Origin: Haloarchaeobius litoreus
GTDB taxonomy: Archaea; Halobacteriota; Halobacteria; Halobacteriales; Natrialbaceae
Length of the DNA stretch: 64,000 bases
Direction of reading: 5' to 3'
NCBI RefSeq assembly: GCF_024495425.1
Contig: NZ_JANHJR010000002.1
Location: forward strand, 62,001-126,000
The translations under genes were made by a program, and so were the position numbers. The first letter of the stretch is position 1; every line of letters begins with the position of its first letter. The notes under the pieces were generated by a model. It did no database searches, was not told the DNA's origin, and saw nothing but the letters and a program-made list of their open reading frames with translations. Below, one piece after another: positions 18,301 to 25,326 of the stretch.

Positions 18301-19240
18301 GTTCGGCGTCGAACCGCTCGACGAGCAGCGGTTCGCGCTGGCGGACGTGCGGAGCACGCTCCGCGTCGGCGAGGACGGCAACGTGACCGGGCTCGTGCGC
18401 AACGTCGGCCCCGGCACCGCCTACGAGGTCGCCGTGCAGGTGTCGACGCGGAGCGAGACCGTCGTCGTCGACGAGGCCGAGATACCGCTCGGGACACTCG
18501 AAGCCGGGGAGAACGCGTCGTTCCGCATCCCCGCGTCGGTCGTCTCGGACGCCGAGAGCACGCCGCGACGGCTCACCGTCCGGGTGGTGTACCAGACCGC
18601 CGACGACGAGCCCCGGCGGAGCGACCCGCTCGTCGCCGCGGTCCCGGTCGCCGGCCAGCGGGACGCGTTCCTCGTCAGACCGGCCAACGCGACCGTCCCG
18701 ACCGGCGGCACCCGGACGGTGACGCTGCTCGTGACGAACAACCGCGACCAGGTCGTCCGGAACGTGAACGCGAAGCTGTTCGCGAACGAGCCGCTGTCGG
18801 TGCCCGACGACCAGGCGTTCGTCGACCAGCTCGCGCCGAACGAGACCGTCGAGCTGCAGTTCCGCGTGTCGGCGGCGGGCGACGCCGTCCCGAAGGACTA
18901 CCCCCTCTCCATCGACTTCCAGTACGAGCAGCCCGACGGCGAGACGGAGCTCTCGCGGAGCCTCACCGTGCCCGTCACCGTCGCCCAGCCGCCGGGCGAC
19001 GGCTTCCCGTGGTGGGCCATCGTGCTGGTGGTCCTGCTGGTGCTGTTCCTCGTCGGGCTGTTCCTGTGGGGACGCCGGGAGGACGGCGGAGACGGGTCGG
19101 AGGAGGGAGGTGAGGGCGGCAACGGGACAGAGACGAACGGTGGGAGCGACGAGGACGAGGCCGGGAGCAGCAGCGACGATGGGGCAGCGAGCGACGACGA
19201 GTCGGACGGGGGCGACGACGAGACCGACGGGGGCGACTGA
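15383..19240 (+). CDS. Large surface/envelope protein with CARDB/COG1361-like repeats
   Basis: A 1285-residue exported protein. A Sec signal peptide (RRVVLVVLLLVFATPASA) is followed by one diverged beta domain, a Gly/Asp-rich linker (residues ~136-185), then two ~113-residue beta-domain types (A and B) that alternate. Equivalent Phe residues fall at 192, 418, 644, 870 and 1096 for type A and at 306 and 532 for the first two type B, an exact 226-residue period: four A-B pairs plus one terminal A. One C-terminal helix (WWAIVLVVLLVLFLVGLFLWG) leads to an acidic ~65-residue tail. Many N-X-S/T sequons occur. It is close to the S-layer-domain COG1361 proteins often found beside RND-type pumps, and the stop is two bases before the MMPL start. 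Confidence 0.85.
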   Translation: MNRRVVLVVLLLVFATPASAVTVADSSSADTDDRFELVGVEGAVTEADGGQLTVTVENTGGAVEDVTAALSSAEADTGDHEPHVGTWAGGTEHSFSFDVASVAPGTGSSVSLTLTLTYTAGGTEYMKTLQLTVALGGGGGGDGGDGGGGGGDGGDDGGDGGGDGGDDGGDGGGDGGDGNDGGTGTVDAAEVFEVTDIETDVQVGSTGTLAVTIENVGDEDLTDAVVSASSLNREFLFGRSPNASRFVGDWDEGEERTVEFSVTLGNESVTEPYPVALSVDYRNEDDEPRVARGLRIGVQPRSEQRFRVSGVEGDLRVGAEGTVEGEVENRGPDDAEEAVIRIRSSEGAIQPRRTEFVLGDLDDGETEGFEFPVAVAPDAEPGEYQLTFVVVYRDDEGNRVASRGLTGTVEVDDEAAVFEVTDVETSVQVGERGTLELTLENTGDEDLTDAVVSVSSLNRDFLFGRSPNATRFVGEWEAGEEQTVEFAVVTTNDSITEPYPVDLAVRYEDEDGQAKVADDLRIGVRPRSEQRFRLDDTSGTLRVGADGTVEGEVTNRGPQTAERAVVRLVNPPPGIDPQQASFVLGDLGPGESAAFELPVRVARSVRSGDRQLRFVVEYRNRDDDPRRSAPLLGTYEVREFRDDFELVDVDSDLQVGEEGTVTLELRNRQDRTLDDATVTLQSASGELLVGRLPNGSRFVGDWEPNETRDVEFTVTSTNASDEQPYPFVATVSYDDEDGDRRRSDPFRFGVEPDEEQAFALTDADANLQVGDDGTVTATVTNEGPRDVENAVVRLTSDDPGVVPQVSQYAVGDLDEGESATVELPVRVARDAKAVPRQLSFVVSYQTDENEPRRSDTLAEQFDVDEQIPAFEVVDVDSTVQVGEEGTLELTLANVDAERASDAVVTLATRSGELLVGRAPNGSRFVGDWAPNEERTVAFTVTSTNATDVQQYPLSVSVNYEDEDGDERRSEARTFGVEPLDEQRFALADVRSTLRVGEDGNVTGLVRNVGPGTAYEVAVQVSTRSETVVVDEAEIPLGTLEAGENASFRIPASVVSDAESTPRRLTVRVVYQTADDEPRRSDPLVAAVPVAGQRDAFLVRPANATVPTGGTRTVTLLVTNNRDQVVRNVNAKLFANEPLSVPDDQAFVDQLAPNETVELQFRVSAAGDAVPKDYPLSIDFQYEQPDGETELSRSLTVPVTVAQPPGDGFPWWAIVLVVLLVLFLVGLFLWGRREDGGDGSEEGGEGGNGTETNGGSDEDEAGSSSDDGAASDDESDGGDDETDGGD
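15788..15937 (+). repeat. Gly/Asp-codon low-complexity tract
   Basis: About 150 bp made almost wholly of GGN and GAC/GAT codons inside the envelope-protein gene, with near-identical short units (for example GACGGCGGCGATGACGGGGG twice). Such a tract is prone to length change by slippage and would make the linker length variable. Confidence 0.7.
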
Positions 19241-19242
19241 CG

Positions 19243-21747
19243 GTGTCGCGGGTCGACGCCGCCACGGACCGGGTCGCCGACCTCGTGGTGGACCGACCCG
19301 GGGCCATCGTCGCCGCGTTCCTGCTCGTGACGCTGCTGTTCGCGGCGGGGCTCGGCAACGTCTCGACGGAGGCGGGTACCGAGCAGTTCACCGAGGACAG
19401 CCCCGCGCAGGTGGCGTTCGACCGGGTGAACCGCGACTTCCAGCCGACGTTCGAGCCCGACGAGGGGACGACCCAGCTCATCCACCGGTCGCGGAACGTG
19501 CTGGCCCGCGAGGAGCTGTTGCGGATGCTCAGGACGCTGGAGCGCATCGAGGACCGCGAGACGCTTCGCGTGGCGTCCATCGCCAGCCCGGCCCGGACCG
19601 TCGCCCGGACGCTCGACCCGAACGCGACCGGACTGGAGGCCGAGGTCCGTGCGGTGGAGGGCGCGACCGAGCGCGAGGTCGACCGCGCGGTCCGGCGTGC
19701 CGCCGAGTCGCCGGGGTTCACCGCGTCGCTGAGCGAGGACTTCAACGCGCGGTCCGCCAGCGCGTCGGCGTCCATCACGGTCGTCCGCCACCGCATCCCG
19801 GCGGGGCTGGAGGCGACGGCGGGTGCCGGCGGGACGAGCCCGTTGACCGACATCCAGCTCCGCACCGAGCGGGTCGTCGAGGCCGGCGGCGGCGACGTCA
19901 TCGTCTTCGGGGCGGGCATCCTCTCCGAGGAGTTCTCGACCATCATCGGCGACTCGCTGCTCATCGTCGTCCCGGCGGCCGTCGTGCTCATCCTCGTCTT
20001 CCTCGTCGCCGCCTACCGCGACCTGGTCGACCTGCTGCTCGGGCTGGTGTCGCTGGCGATGGCGCTCGTCTGGACCATCGGCTTCCTCGGGCTGGCGGAC
20101 ATCGCGTTCAGCCAGCTGCTCATCGCCGTGCCGCCGCTGCTGCTCGCCGTCGGCATCGACTTCGGCATCCACACCATCAACCGCTACCGCGAGGAGCGCG
20201 TCACCGGCACCGGTATCGAGGCGTCGATGCGGGTCGCGGCGCGCCAGCTGCTCGTCGCCTTCGGCATCGTCACCGCGACGACCGTCATCGGCTTCTCGTC
20301 GAACGTGACCAGCGGGCTCGCGCCCATCCGCGAGTTCGGCATCGTCGCCGCCGTCGGCATCACGTTCACGTTCCTCATCTTCGGCGTGTTCCTCCCGGCG
20401 GCGAAGGTGTTCGCCGACCGGGTCGTCGCCCGGACCCCCATCCCGCAGTTCAGCCAGCGCCCGCTCGCACAGGAGGGCTCCGCGCTCGGAGCGATCCTGC
20501 CCGTCGGCGTCGCGGTCGCCCGACGCGCCCCCGTCGTCTTCCTCCTGCTCGTCGCCGCGCTGACGGCGGGCACCGGCTACTACGGCACCGGCGTCGACAC
20601 CTCGTTCTCCGACGAGGACTTCCTCCCGCCGGAGGAGACGGCGGGGTTCCTCGACGAACTGCCGGAGCCGTTCGCGCCCGGCGAGTACACCGTGACGGGG
20701 ACGACGAACTACCTCGAGGAGAACTTCGCAGCCGCCGAGGACGACACCGTCGTGCTGTACGTCGAGGGACCGATGCGCCGGAACGACGCGCTGGAGGCCA
20801 TCCAGCGCGCGAACCGCGACCCGCCCGACTCCTTCGTCACCGAGAACCGGGAGGCCCGCTCGGAGAGCATCCTCGGCGTCATCCGGGCCCATCAGGAGCG
20901 CTCCGACTCCTTCCGCCGTCTCGTCGCCCGGAACGACCCCGACGGCGACGGCATCCCCGAGCGCAACCTGGAGCGGGTGTACGAGGTGCTGCTCGACTCC
21001 GAGTCCGGCGACCAGGCACGCCGGTTCATCACCGAGGACTACCGGAGCACGCGGGTCGTCTACACCGTCGAGGCCGACGCCGAGCAGGCAGAGATCACGG
21101 CCGACGCCCGCGAGCAGGCCGACCGCTTCCGGTTCGAGGCGACCGCGACGGGCGCGACGGTCGTCTTCCAGGACATCGCCGACACCATCCTCGCGTCGGC
21201 CCTCCGGAGCCTCGTCATCGCCTTCGCCCTGACCGCCGTCTTCCTCGTCGTCGTCTACCAGCTGCTCGCCGGCCGCCCCTCGCTGGGCGTCGTGAACCTC
21301 GTCCCCATCGCGGTGACGCTCGGGCTCATCGCCGGCTCGATGCGCTTCTTCGGCGTGCCGTTCAACGCGCTCACCGCGACCATCCTCTCCATCACGCTCG
21401 GGCTCGGCATCGACTACTCCGCCCACATCGTCCACCGGTTCGTCGACGAGTTCGAGGCACGCGCGGCGGTGCTGCCCGCCATCGACGCCACCGTCAAGGG
21501 CACCGGCGGCGCGCTCACCGGCAGCATGCTCACGACGACCGCCGGGACGGGCGTGCTCGTCCTCGCCATCACGCCCGTCCTCGGGCAGTTCGGCCTGCTC
21601 ACTGCCCTCAGCGTCTTCTACTCCTACCTCACCGCCATCGTCGTCACGCCCTCCGCACTGGTCGTCTGGGGACGGCTCACCGGGGCCGACCTCCACGCGA
21701 GCCGACGGGGTTTCGTTCACGCCGTTCGTCCCGATTCAACAGATTGA
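19243..21747 (+). CDS. MMPL/RND-superfamily transporter
   Basis: An 834-residue membrane protein with the duplicated RND/MMPL plan: helix 1, a large extracytoplasmic loop (~residues 45-235), a five-helix bundle with the sterol-sensing-like segment (AVGIDFGIHTINRYREE), then the same arrangement again with LGLGIDYSAHIVHRF. The paired Asp residues in these two motifs (GIDFG and GIDYS) are the expected proton-relay positions. Start GTG 19243, two bases after the envelope-protein stop, so the two are almost certainly translated from one message. MMPL proteins export lipids or hydrophobic molecules; the substrate here is unknown. Confidence 0.9.
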   Translation: MSRVDAATDRVADLVVDRPGAIVAAFLLVTLLFAAGLGNVSTEAGTEQFTEDSPAQVAFDRVNRDFQPTFEPDEGTTQLIHRSRNVLAREELLRMLRTLERIEDRETLRVASIASPARTVARTLDPNATGLEAEVRAVEGATEREVDRAVRRAAESPGFTASLSEDFNARSASASASITVVRHRIPAGLEATAGAGGTSPLTDIQLRTERVVEAGGGDVIVFGAGILSEEFSTIIGDSLLIVVPAAVVLILVFLVAAYRDLVDLLLGLVSLAMALVWTIGFLGLADIAFSQLLIAVPPLLLAVGIDFGIHTINRYREERVTGTGIEASMRVAARQLLVAFGIVTATTVIGFSSNVTSGLAPIREFGIVAAVGITFTFLIFGVFLPAAKVFADRVVARTPIPQFSQRPLAQEGSALGAILPVGVAVARRAPVVFLLLVAALTAGTGYYGTGVDTSFSDEDFLPPEETAGFLDELPEPFAPGEYTVTGTTNYLEENFAAAEDDTVVLYVEGPMRRNDALEAIQRANRDPPDSFVTENREARSESILGVIRAHQERSDSFRRLVARNDPDGDGIPERNLERVYEVLLDSESGDQARRFITEDYRSTRVVYTVEADAEQAEITADAREQADRFRFEATATGATVVFQDIADTILASALRSLVIAFALTAVFLVVVYQLLAGRPSLGVVNLVPIAVTLGLIAGSMRFFGVPFNALTATILSITLGLGIDYSAHIVHRFVDEFEARAAVLPAIDATVKGTGGALTGSMLTTTAGTGVLVLAITPVLGQFGLLTALSVFYSYLTAIVVTPSALVVWGRLTGADLHASRRGFVHAVRPDSTD

Positions 21748-21774
21748 AATCGACCTGTTTCGTTTCGAAGTACA

Positions 21775-23241
21775 GTGAGCACTCAGCCGTCCGACAGCAT
21801 CACGGAGGGCGGACTGGTGCGACCGATGTTCCGGCTCGCCTGGCCCATCGTCGCCCTCCAGCTCCTCCAGGTCACGTACAACATCGCGGACACGTTCTGG
21901 CTCGGTCAGTTCGACACCGACGCGCTGGCCGCCATCAGCCTCGCCTTCCCCCTCATCTTCCTGCTCATCTCGCTCGCCGGCGGCTTCACCGCCGCGGGCA
22001 GCATCCTCGTCGCCCAGTACACCGGGGCCGACAGCGACACCTCCGCCGGCCGCGTCGCCGGCCAGACCCTCTCGTTCGTCTCCGTGCTCGCCATCGGGCT
22101 CGGCATCGTCGGCTACGTCCTCACCGAGGACATGCTCGCCGTCCTGCCCAGCCAGCAGGAAACCAAGGAGGCCGTCATCCCGCTCGCCGCCGACTACATG
22201 GAGGTGTTCTTCCTCGGCATCGTCTTCATGTTCGGCTTCTTCGTCTTCTCGGCGCTCATGCGGGGCTACGGCGACACCAAGACCCCGATGCGGGTCATGC
22301 TCGCCAGCGTCGCCGTCAACGTCGTCATCGACCCCATCCTCATCTTCGGCGTCGGCCCGATCCCCCAGCTCGGCATCCAGGGCGCGGCCATCGCCACCGT
22401 CGCCTCCCGCGGGCTCGGCTCCATCCTCGGCGTCTACATCCTCTTCTGGACCGACGCCGGCCCCGACGTCCAGCTCTCGCATCTCAAGCCCGACCTCGGC
22501 GTCATCAAGGACATCGTCCGACTCGGCGTCCCCACCGCGCTCGAACAGTCCGCCAGCGCATTCGCCATGGTCACGCTGACCGCGATGATCGTCCTGTTCG
22601 CCCCGCCGGTCGTCGCCGCCTACGGCCTCGGCAACCGAATCGCCTCGCTCATCTTCCTCCCCGCGATGGGCCTCGGCCGCGCCACCAACACCATGGTCGG
22701 GCAGAACCTCGGGGCCGGCAACGCCGAACGGGCCGAACGTGCCGTCCACCTCGCGGCCGCCGCAGCCGCCGGCATCCTCCTCGTCGTCGCCGTGGTGGTG
22801 TACGCCTTCCCCGACCCGCTCGCCGAGGCGTTCGTCAACGAGAACATCGAGAACGCACAGGCGACCATCGACTTCAGCTCCGAGTACATCCGCATCCGCG
22901 CCTTCGAGTTCGCCTTCATCGGGCTCCTCCAGGTCGTCCTCGGGGCCTACCGCGGCGCTGGCAACACCAAGACCGCGCTCGCGTTCTCCCTCGTCGCGCT
23001 CTGGATCGGCCGCGTCGCCACCGTCGGCGTCCTCGCGTTCGACCCCATCCCCCTCGTCGGCACCATCCCCTTCACCACGTTCACCGGCTACGGCCTCGGC
23101 CCACGCGGCTTCTGGATCGGCATGGCGCTCGGCAACATCGTCGGCGGTATCGCCGCCGCCCTCTGGTTCACCCGCGGAACCTGGAAGGACGCCTACATCG
23201 ACGAGGCCCCCCGGGGTGCGCCCGCCGGCGGCGAGGAGTGA
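21775..23241 (+). CDS. MATE-family efflux transporter
   Basis: A 488-residue protein with ~12 hydrophobic helices in two homologous halves. Typical marks are the first helix with LAWPIVALQLLQVTYNIADTFW, the GYGDTKTPM loop, the QSASAFAMVTLTAM helix at the start of half two, and GAYRGAGNTKTA. MATE proteins use a Na+ or H+ gradient to export cationic compounds. Start GTG 21775, only 27 bp after the transporter stop; this could extend the operon, but GTTTCGTTTCGAA just before it may also be its own promoter. Confidence 0.92.
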   Translation: MSTQPSDSITEGGLVRPMFRLAWPIVALQLLQVTYNIADTFWLGQFDTDALAAISLAFPLIFLLISLAGGFTAAGSILVAQYTGADSDTSAGRVAGQTLSFVSVLAIGLGIVGYVLTEDMLAVLPSQQETKEAVIPLAADYMEVFFLGIVFMFGFFVFSALMRGYGDTKTPMRVMLASVAVNVVIDPILIFGVGPIPQLGIQGAAIATVASRGLGSILGVYILFWTDAGPDVQLSHLKPDLGVIKDIVRLGVPTALEQSASAFAMVTLTAMIVLFAPPVVAAYGLGNRIASLIFLPAMGLGRATNTMVGQNLGAGNAERAERAVHLAAAAAAGILLVVAVVVYAFPDPLAEAFVNENIENAQATIDFSSEYIRIRAFEFAFIGLLQVVLGAYRGAGNTKTALAFSLVALWIGRVATVGVLAFDPIPLVGTIPFTTFTGYGLGPRGFWIGMALGNIVGGIAAALWFTRGTWKDAYIDEAPRGAPAGGEE

Positions 23242-23286
23242 ACGGTTCACAACCGTTATAGCATCGGGTGGGTAATGCGTACCTGA

Positions 23287-23359
23287 GGGCCCGTAGCTCA
23301 GTGGACAGAGTGCTTGGTTCCGGACCAAGATGTCGCGGGTTCAAATCCCGTCGGGTCCG
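23287..23359 (+). tRNA. tRNA-Arg (anticodon CCG)
   Basis: A complete cloverleaf can be drawn: acceptor GGGCCCG/CGGGTCC (one G-U), D arm GCTC...GAGT, anticodon stem CTTGG/CCAAG with loop TTCCGGA giving CCG, variable loop ATGTC, T arm GCGGG-TTCAAAT-CCCGT, discriminator G. No intron. The 3' CCA is not encoded. Reads the CGG arginine codon. Confidence 0.93.
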
Positions 23360-23443
23360 TTCCCTCGTTTCACTCGGTCACTCCCCCGACGTACTCCCAT
23401 TCGTTCGCTGACGCTCACTCATGGGAGTCCCGTCGGGTCCGTT
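23346..23443. repeat. Duplicated tRNA-Arg 3' end (att-like) with hairpin between copies
   Basis: The 16-bp sequence TCCCGTCGGGTCCGTT covers the tRNA 3' end at 23346-23361 and recurs exactly at 23428-23443. Between the copies is an inverted repeat, ACTCCCAT (23393-23400) and ATGGGAGT (23421-23428). Partial tRNA 3'-end repeats are the usual footprint of integrase-type insertion; no integrase is present. Confidence 0.65.
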
Positions 23444-23466
23444 CTCCAGTTTGTGGCGATGACCCG

Positions 23467-24234
23467 TCAGCTGTGTGCGTTCAAACTCGACAGCCGGGTC
23501 TGCCTGGTGTTGGAGGGGTAGACCATCTTCATCGGTAACCCGCGCTCGTCGGTCGGCGGTGCGTCCGGGAGGGTCAGACGCTCGTCGGGTGGCCGTCGCG
23601 CCGTCACTGCCGCGACCAGTGCGTCGAGGATGTCGTCCACACCGCCCACCATCGGGGCGTAGTCGGGGGTGGTGTACCTCCGGGTGGACGCTTCGATTAT
23701 CTCCATCGCCTCGGGGCTATCGTCGACGAGAAGCGACTTGCGCTGTCGAAATCCCTCGCCGGTCTTCTTGGAACTGTCGAGCGGGGTCTGTCCGTTGAGG
23801 GAGTAGAAGCAGACCTCGGGATGGGTTTCGTGCAATCGGTCGCGGGCACCGGGATACGAGTCGAGGAACTCGTCGACCTCCCTGATACGTGGCACGATGC
23901 CCCACGCCTGGTTCTGGATGCTGAACCCAGCCTGCTTCTCGTTCGTCGCCTTCGCCTCGTCGATGTTCTGCTCGTACACTGCCTCCCGGACGGGTGTGTA
24001 GAACACACTCCGCTGTTGTCGGGATAGCTTCTCCTTCGCTTTCACATCACAGGTCCGTTTCCCCTCGCTGGGGAGCCCGATGGGGACGTCGACGAGGATG
24101 TTCGAGGCGTCGCTGTGGTACTTCCAGACGCTCCAGATGGATGGAAACAGGTCGGTCTCCCAGCTCCCGTCGTCACGCAGGATCACGCCGAACCATCCCT
24201 TCGAGGCCCAGTCGAGACCGACGTACTTCGCCAT
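23467..24234 (-). CDS. DUF429 family protein (predicted RNase H-fold nuclease)
   Basis: A 255-residue protein. The N-terminal strand with an acidic catalytic-like residue (KYVGLDWASKGWFGVIL), the second acidic strand (NILVDVPIGLP) and the later VDDILDALVAAVTARR helix match the RNase H-like DUF429 family, for which nuclease activity is predicted but not shown. Codons look less GC-biased than in the neighbours, and the gene lies beside a duplicated tRNA end, so transfer is plausible. The ATG at 24234 is chosen because the conserved first strand starts there; the frame is open upstream without similarity. Confidence 0.8.
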   Translation of the reverse strand: MAKYVGLDWASKGWFGVILRDDGSWETDLFPSIWSVWKYHSDASNILVDVPIGLPSEGKRTCDVKAKEKLSRQQRSVFYTPVREAVYEQNIDEAKATNEKQAGFSIQNQAWGIVPRIREVDEFLDSYPGARDRLHETHPEVCFYSLNGQTPLDSSKKTGEGFRQRKSLLVDDSPEAMEIIEASTRRYTTPDYAPMVGGVDDILDALVAAVTARRPPDERLTLPDAPPTDERGLPMKMVYPSNTRQTRLSSLNAHS

Positions 24235-24393
24235 ACTGGCCCGTACACGAATATCCGTGTTAACTCTTGATTCTGGGCGGACCCGGGAGCGGACCGGGAC
24301 CAGTCGGTCGTCGGGCCACACGCGGATCGACACGTACCGGTTCACGCTACCCTCAGCCAAACACCCTTCACGTCCCTCTCCGAACGCCTGCCC

Positions 24394-25179
24394 ATGGACA
24401 GGCTGGAACGATTCGAACGCTTGCGACAGCGATTCCACGACGGCGACCCGGTCAGAGGCGGCTGGGTCTCCATCCCGCACGGCGAAGCCGCGGAACTCAC
24501 GGCCAGACACGACTACGACTTCGTGGTCGCGGACATGGAGCACGCGCCGACCGACGTGGGCGACCTGAGCGACCTCGTCAGGGGCATCGACGCCGCGCCG
24601 GGCGAGACCGTCCCGCTGGTCCGGGTGCCGAGCAACGACGAGGTGGTCATCAAGCGGGCGCTCGACACGGGCGTCGGCGGGCTGATGGTGCCGAGAATCG
24701 ACACCGTCGCGGACGCCGAGGCGGTCGTCGCGGCATCGACGTACCCACCGGAGGGGATCCGTGGGACGGCCGGGACCCGGGCGTCCGGCTTCGGGGCGGA
24801 CCTGCCCGAGTACCTGGACGGGGCGGACGACGCGCTCACGAGGATCGTGCAGGTCGAGACACTGTCGGCGGTCGAGAACGCCGCCGACATCGCCGCCGTC
24901 GAGGGTATCGACGCGCTGTTCGTCGGACCGGCGGACCTCTCGGTGGCGCTTTCCGTGCCACTCGACTACGAGGCGGAGGCGTTCGAGGCAGCCGTTTCGG
25001 AGGTCGTCGCGGCGGCCGAGTCGGCGGGCGTGCCGGTGGGCGTGTTCGCCACCGACCCGGACCGGTTCGGGACCTGGTCGAACATGGGGTTCGAATTCGG
25101 TATCATGGGCTACGACGCGGGCTTCCTGCGGGCGGGGAACGAGCGGCTGTTGGCGGCGTACGACGAGAACTGGGGCTGA
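24394..25179 (+). CDS. HpcH/HpaI-family aldolase
   Basis: A 261-residue class II-type aldolase of the HpcH/HpaI (2-oxo-acid) family, which cleaves or forms 2-keto-3-deoxy acids with a divalent metal. Marks: GGWVSIPHGEAAELTA, VVADMEHAP (base/metal region), PRIDTVADAEAVV, YPPEGIRGTAG, QVETLSAVENAADIAAV with the metal-binding Glu, and ALFVGPADLS. Normal length. Whether it acts on sugar-acid intermediates or aromatic catabolites is not shown; no pathway genes are adjacent. Convergent with a MATE gene across a minisatellite. Confidence 0.88.
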   Translation: MDRLERFERLRQRFHDGDPVRGGWVSIPHGEAAELTARHDYDFVVADMEHAPTDVGDLSDLVRGIDAAPGETVPLVRVPSNDEVVIKRALDTGVGGLMVPRIDTVADAEAVVAASTYPPEGIRGTAGTRASGFGADLPEYLDGADDALTRIVQVETLSAVENAADIAAVEGIDALFVGPADLSVALSVPLDYEAEAFEAAVSEVVAAAESAGVPVGVFATDPDRFGTWSNMGFEFGIMGYDAGFLRAGNERLLAAYDENWG

Positions 25180-25185
25180 CGCGAC

Positions 25186-25326
25186 GGGTGGCCCGGGTCG
25201 ATCGTCGGCGGCGGGTGGTCCGGGTCGATCGTCGTCGGCGGGTGGTCCGGGTCGATCGTCGTCGGCGGGTGGTTCGGGTCAATCGTCGTCGGCGGGTGGT
25301 CCGGGTCAATCGTCGGCGACGGGTGC
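25186..25326. repeat. 27-bp minisatellite, five units plus a partial one
   Basis: Head-to-tail units of 27 bp (GGGTGGTCCGGGTCGATCGT + CGTCGGC) start at 25186, 25213, 25240, 25267 and 25294; a sixth begins at 25321 and decays. Units 2 and 3 are identical; the others differ by one to four bases. The unit is nine codons. On the minus strand it overlaps the end of the MATE gene: units 4 and 5 have TGA where units 1-3 have CGA. Confidence 0.9.

Noticed and set aside
19110-23261. A 1383-codon + strand frame and a 940-codon minus frame (18898-21720) across the MMPL and MATE genes
   Set aside because: Both are extremely Arg/Pro/Gly- or Asp/Glu/Gly-rich with no domain content and overlap unmistakable transporters. 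They are codon-bias artefacts.
23346-24234. Complete integrated element at the tRNA-Arg
   Set aside because: Only an 82-bp-spaced repeat is seen. There is no integrase and no third copy beyond DUF429.
25186-25326. CRISPR array at the 27-bp repeats
   Set aside because: Units are directly adjacent with no unique spacers, they diverge in sequence, and no cas genes are near.
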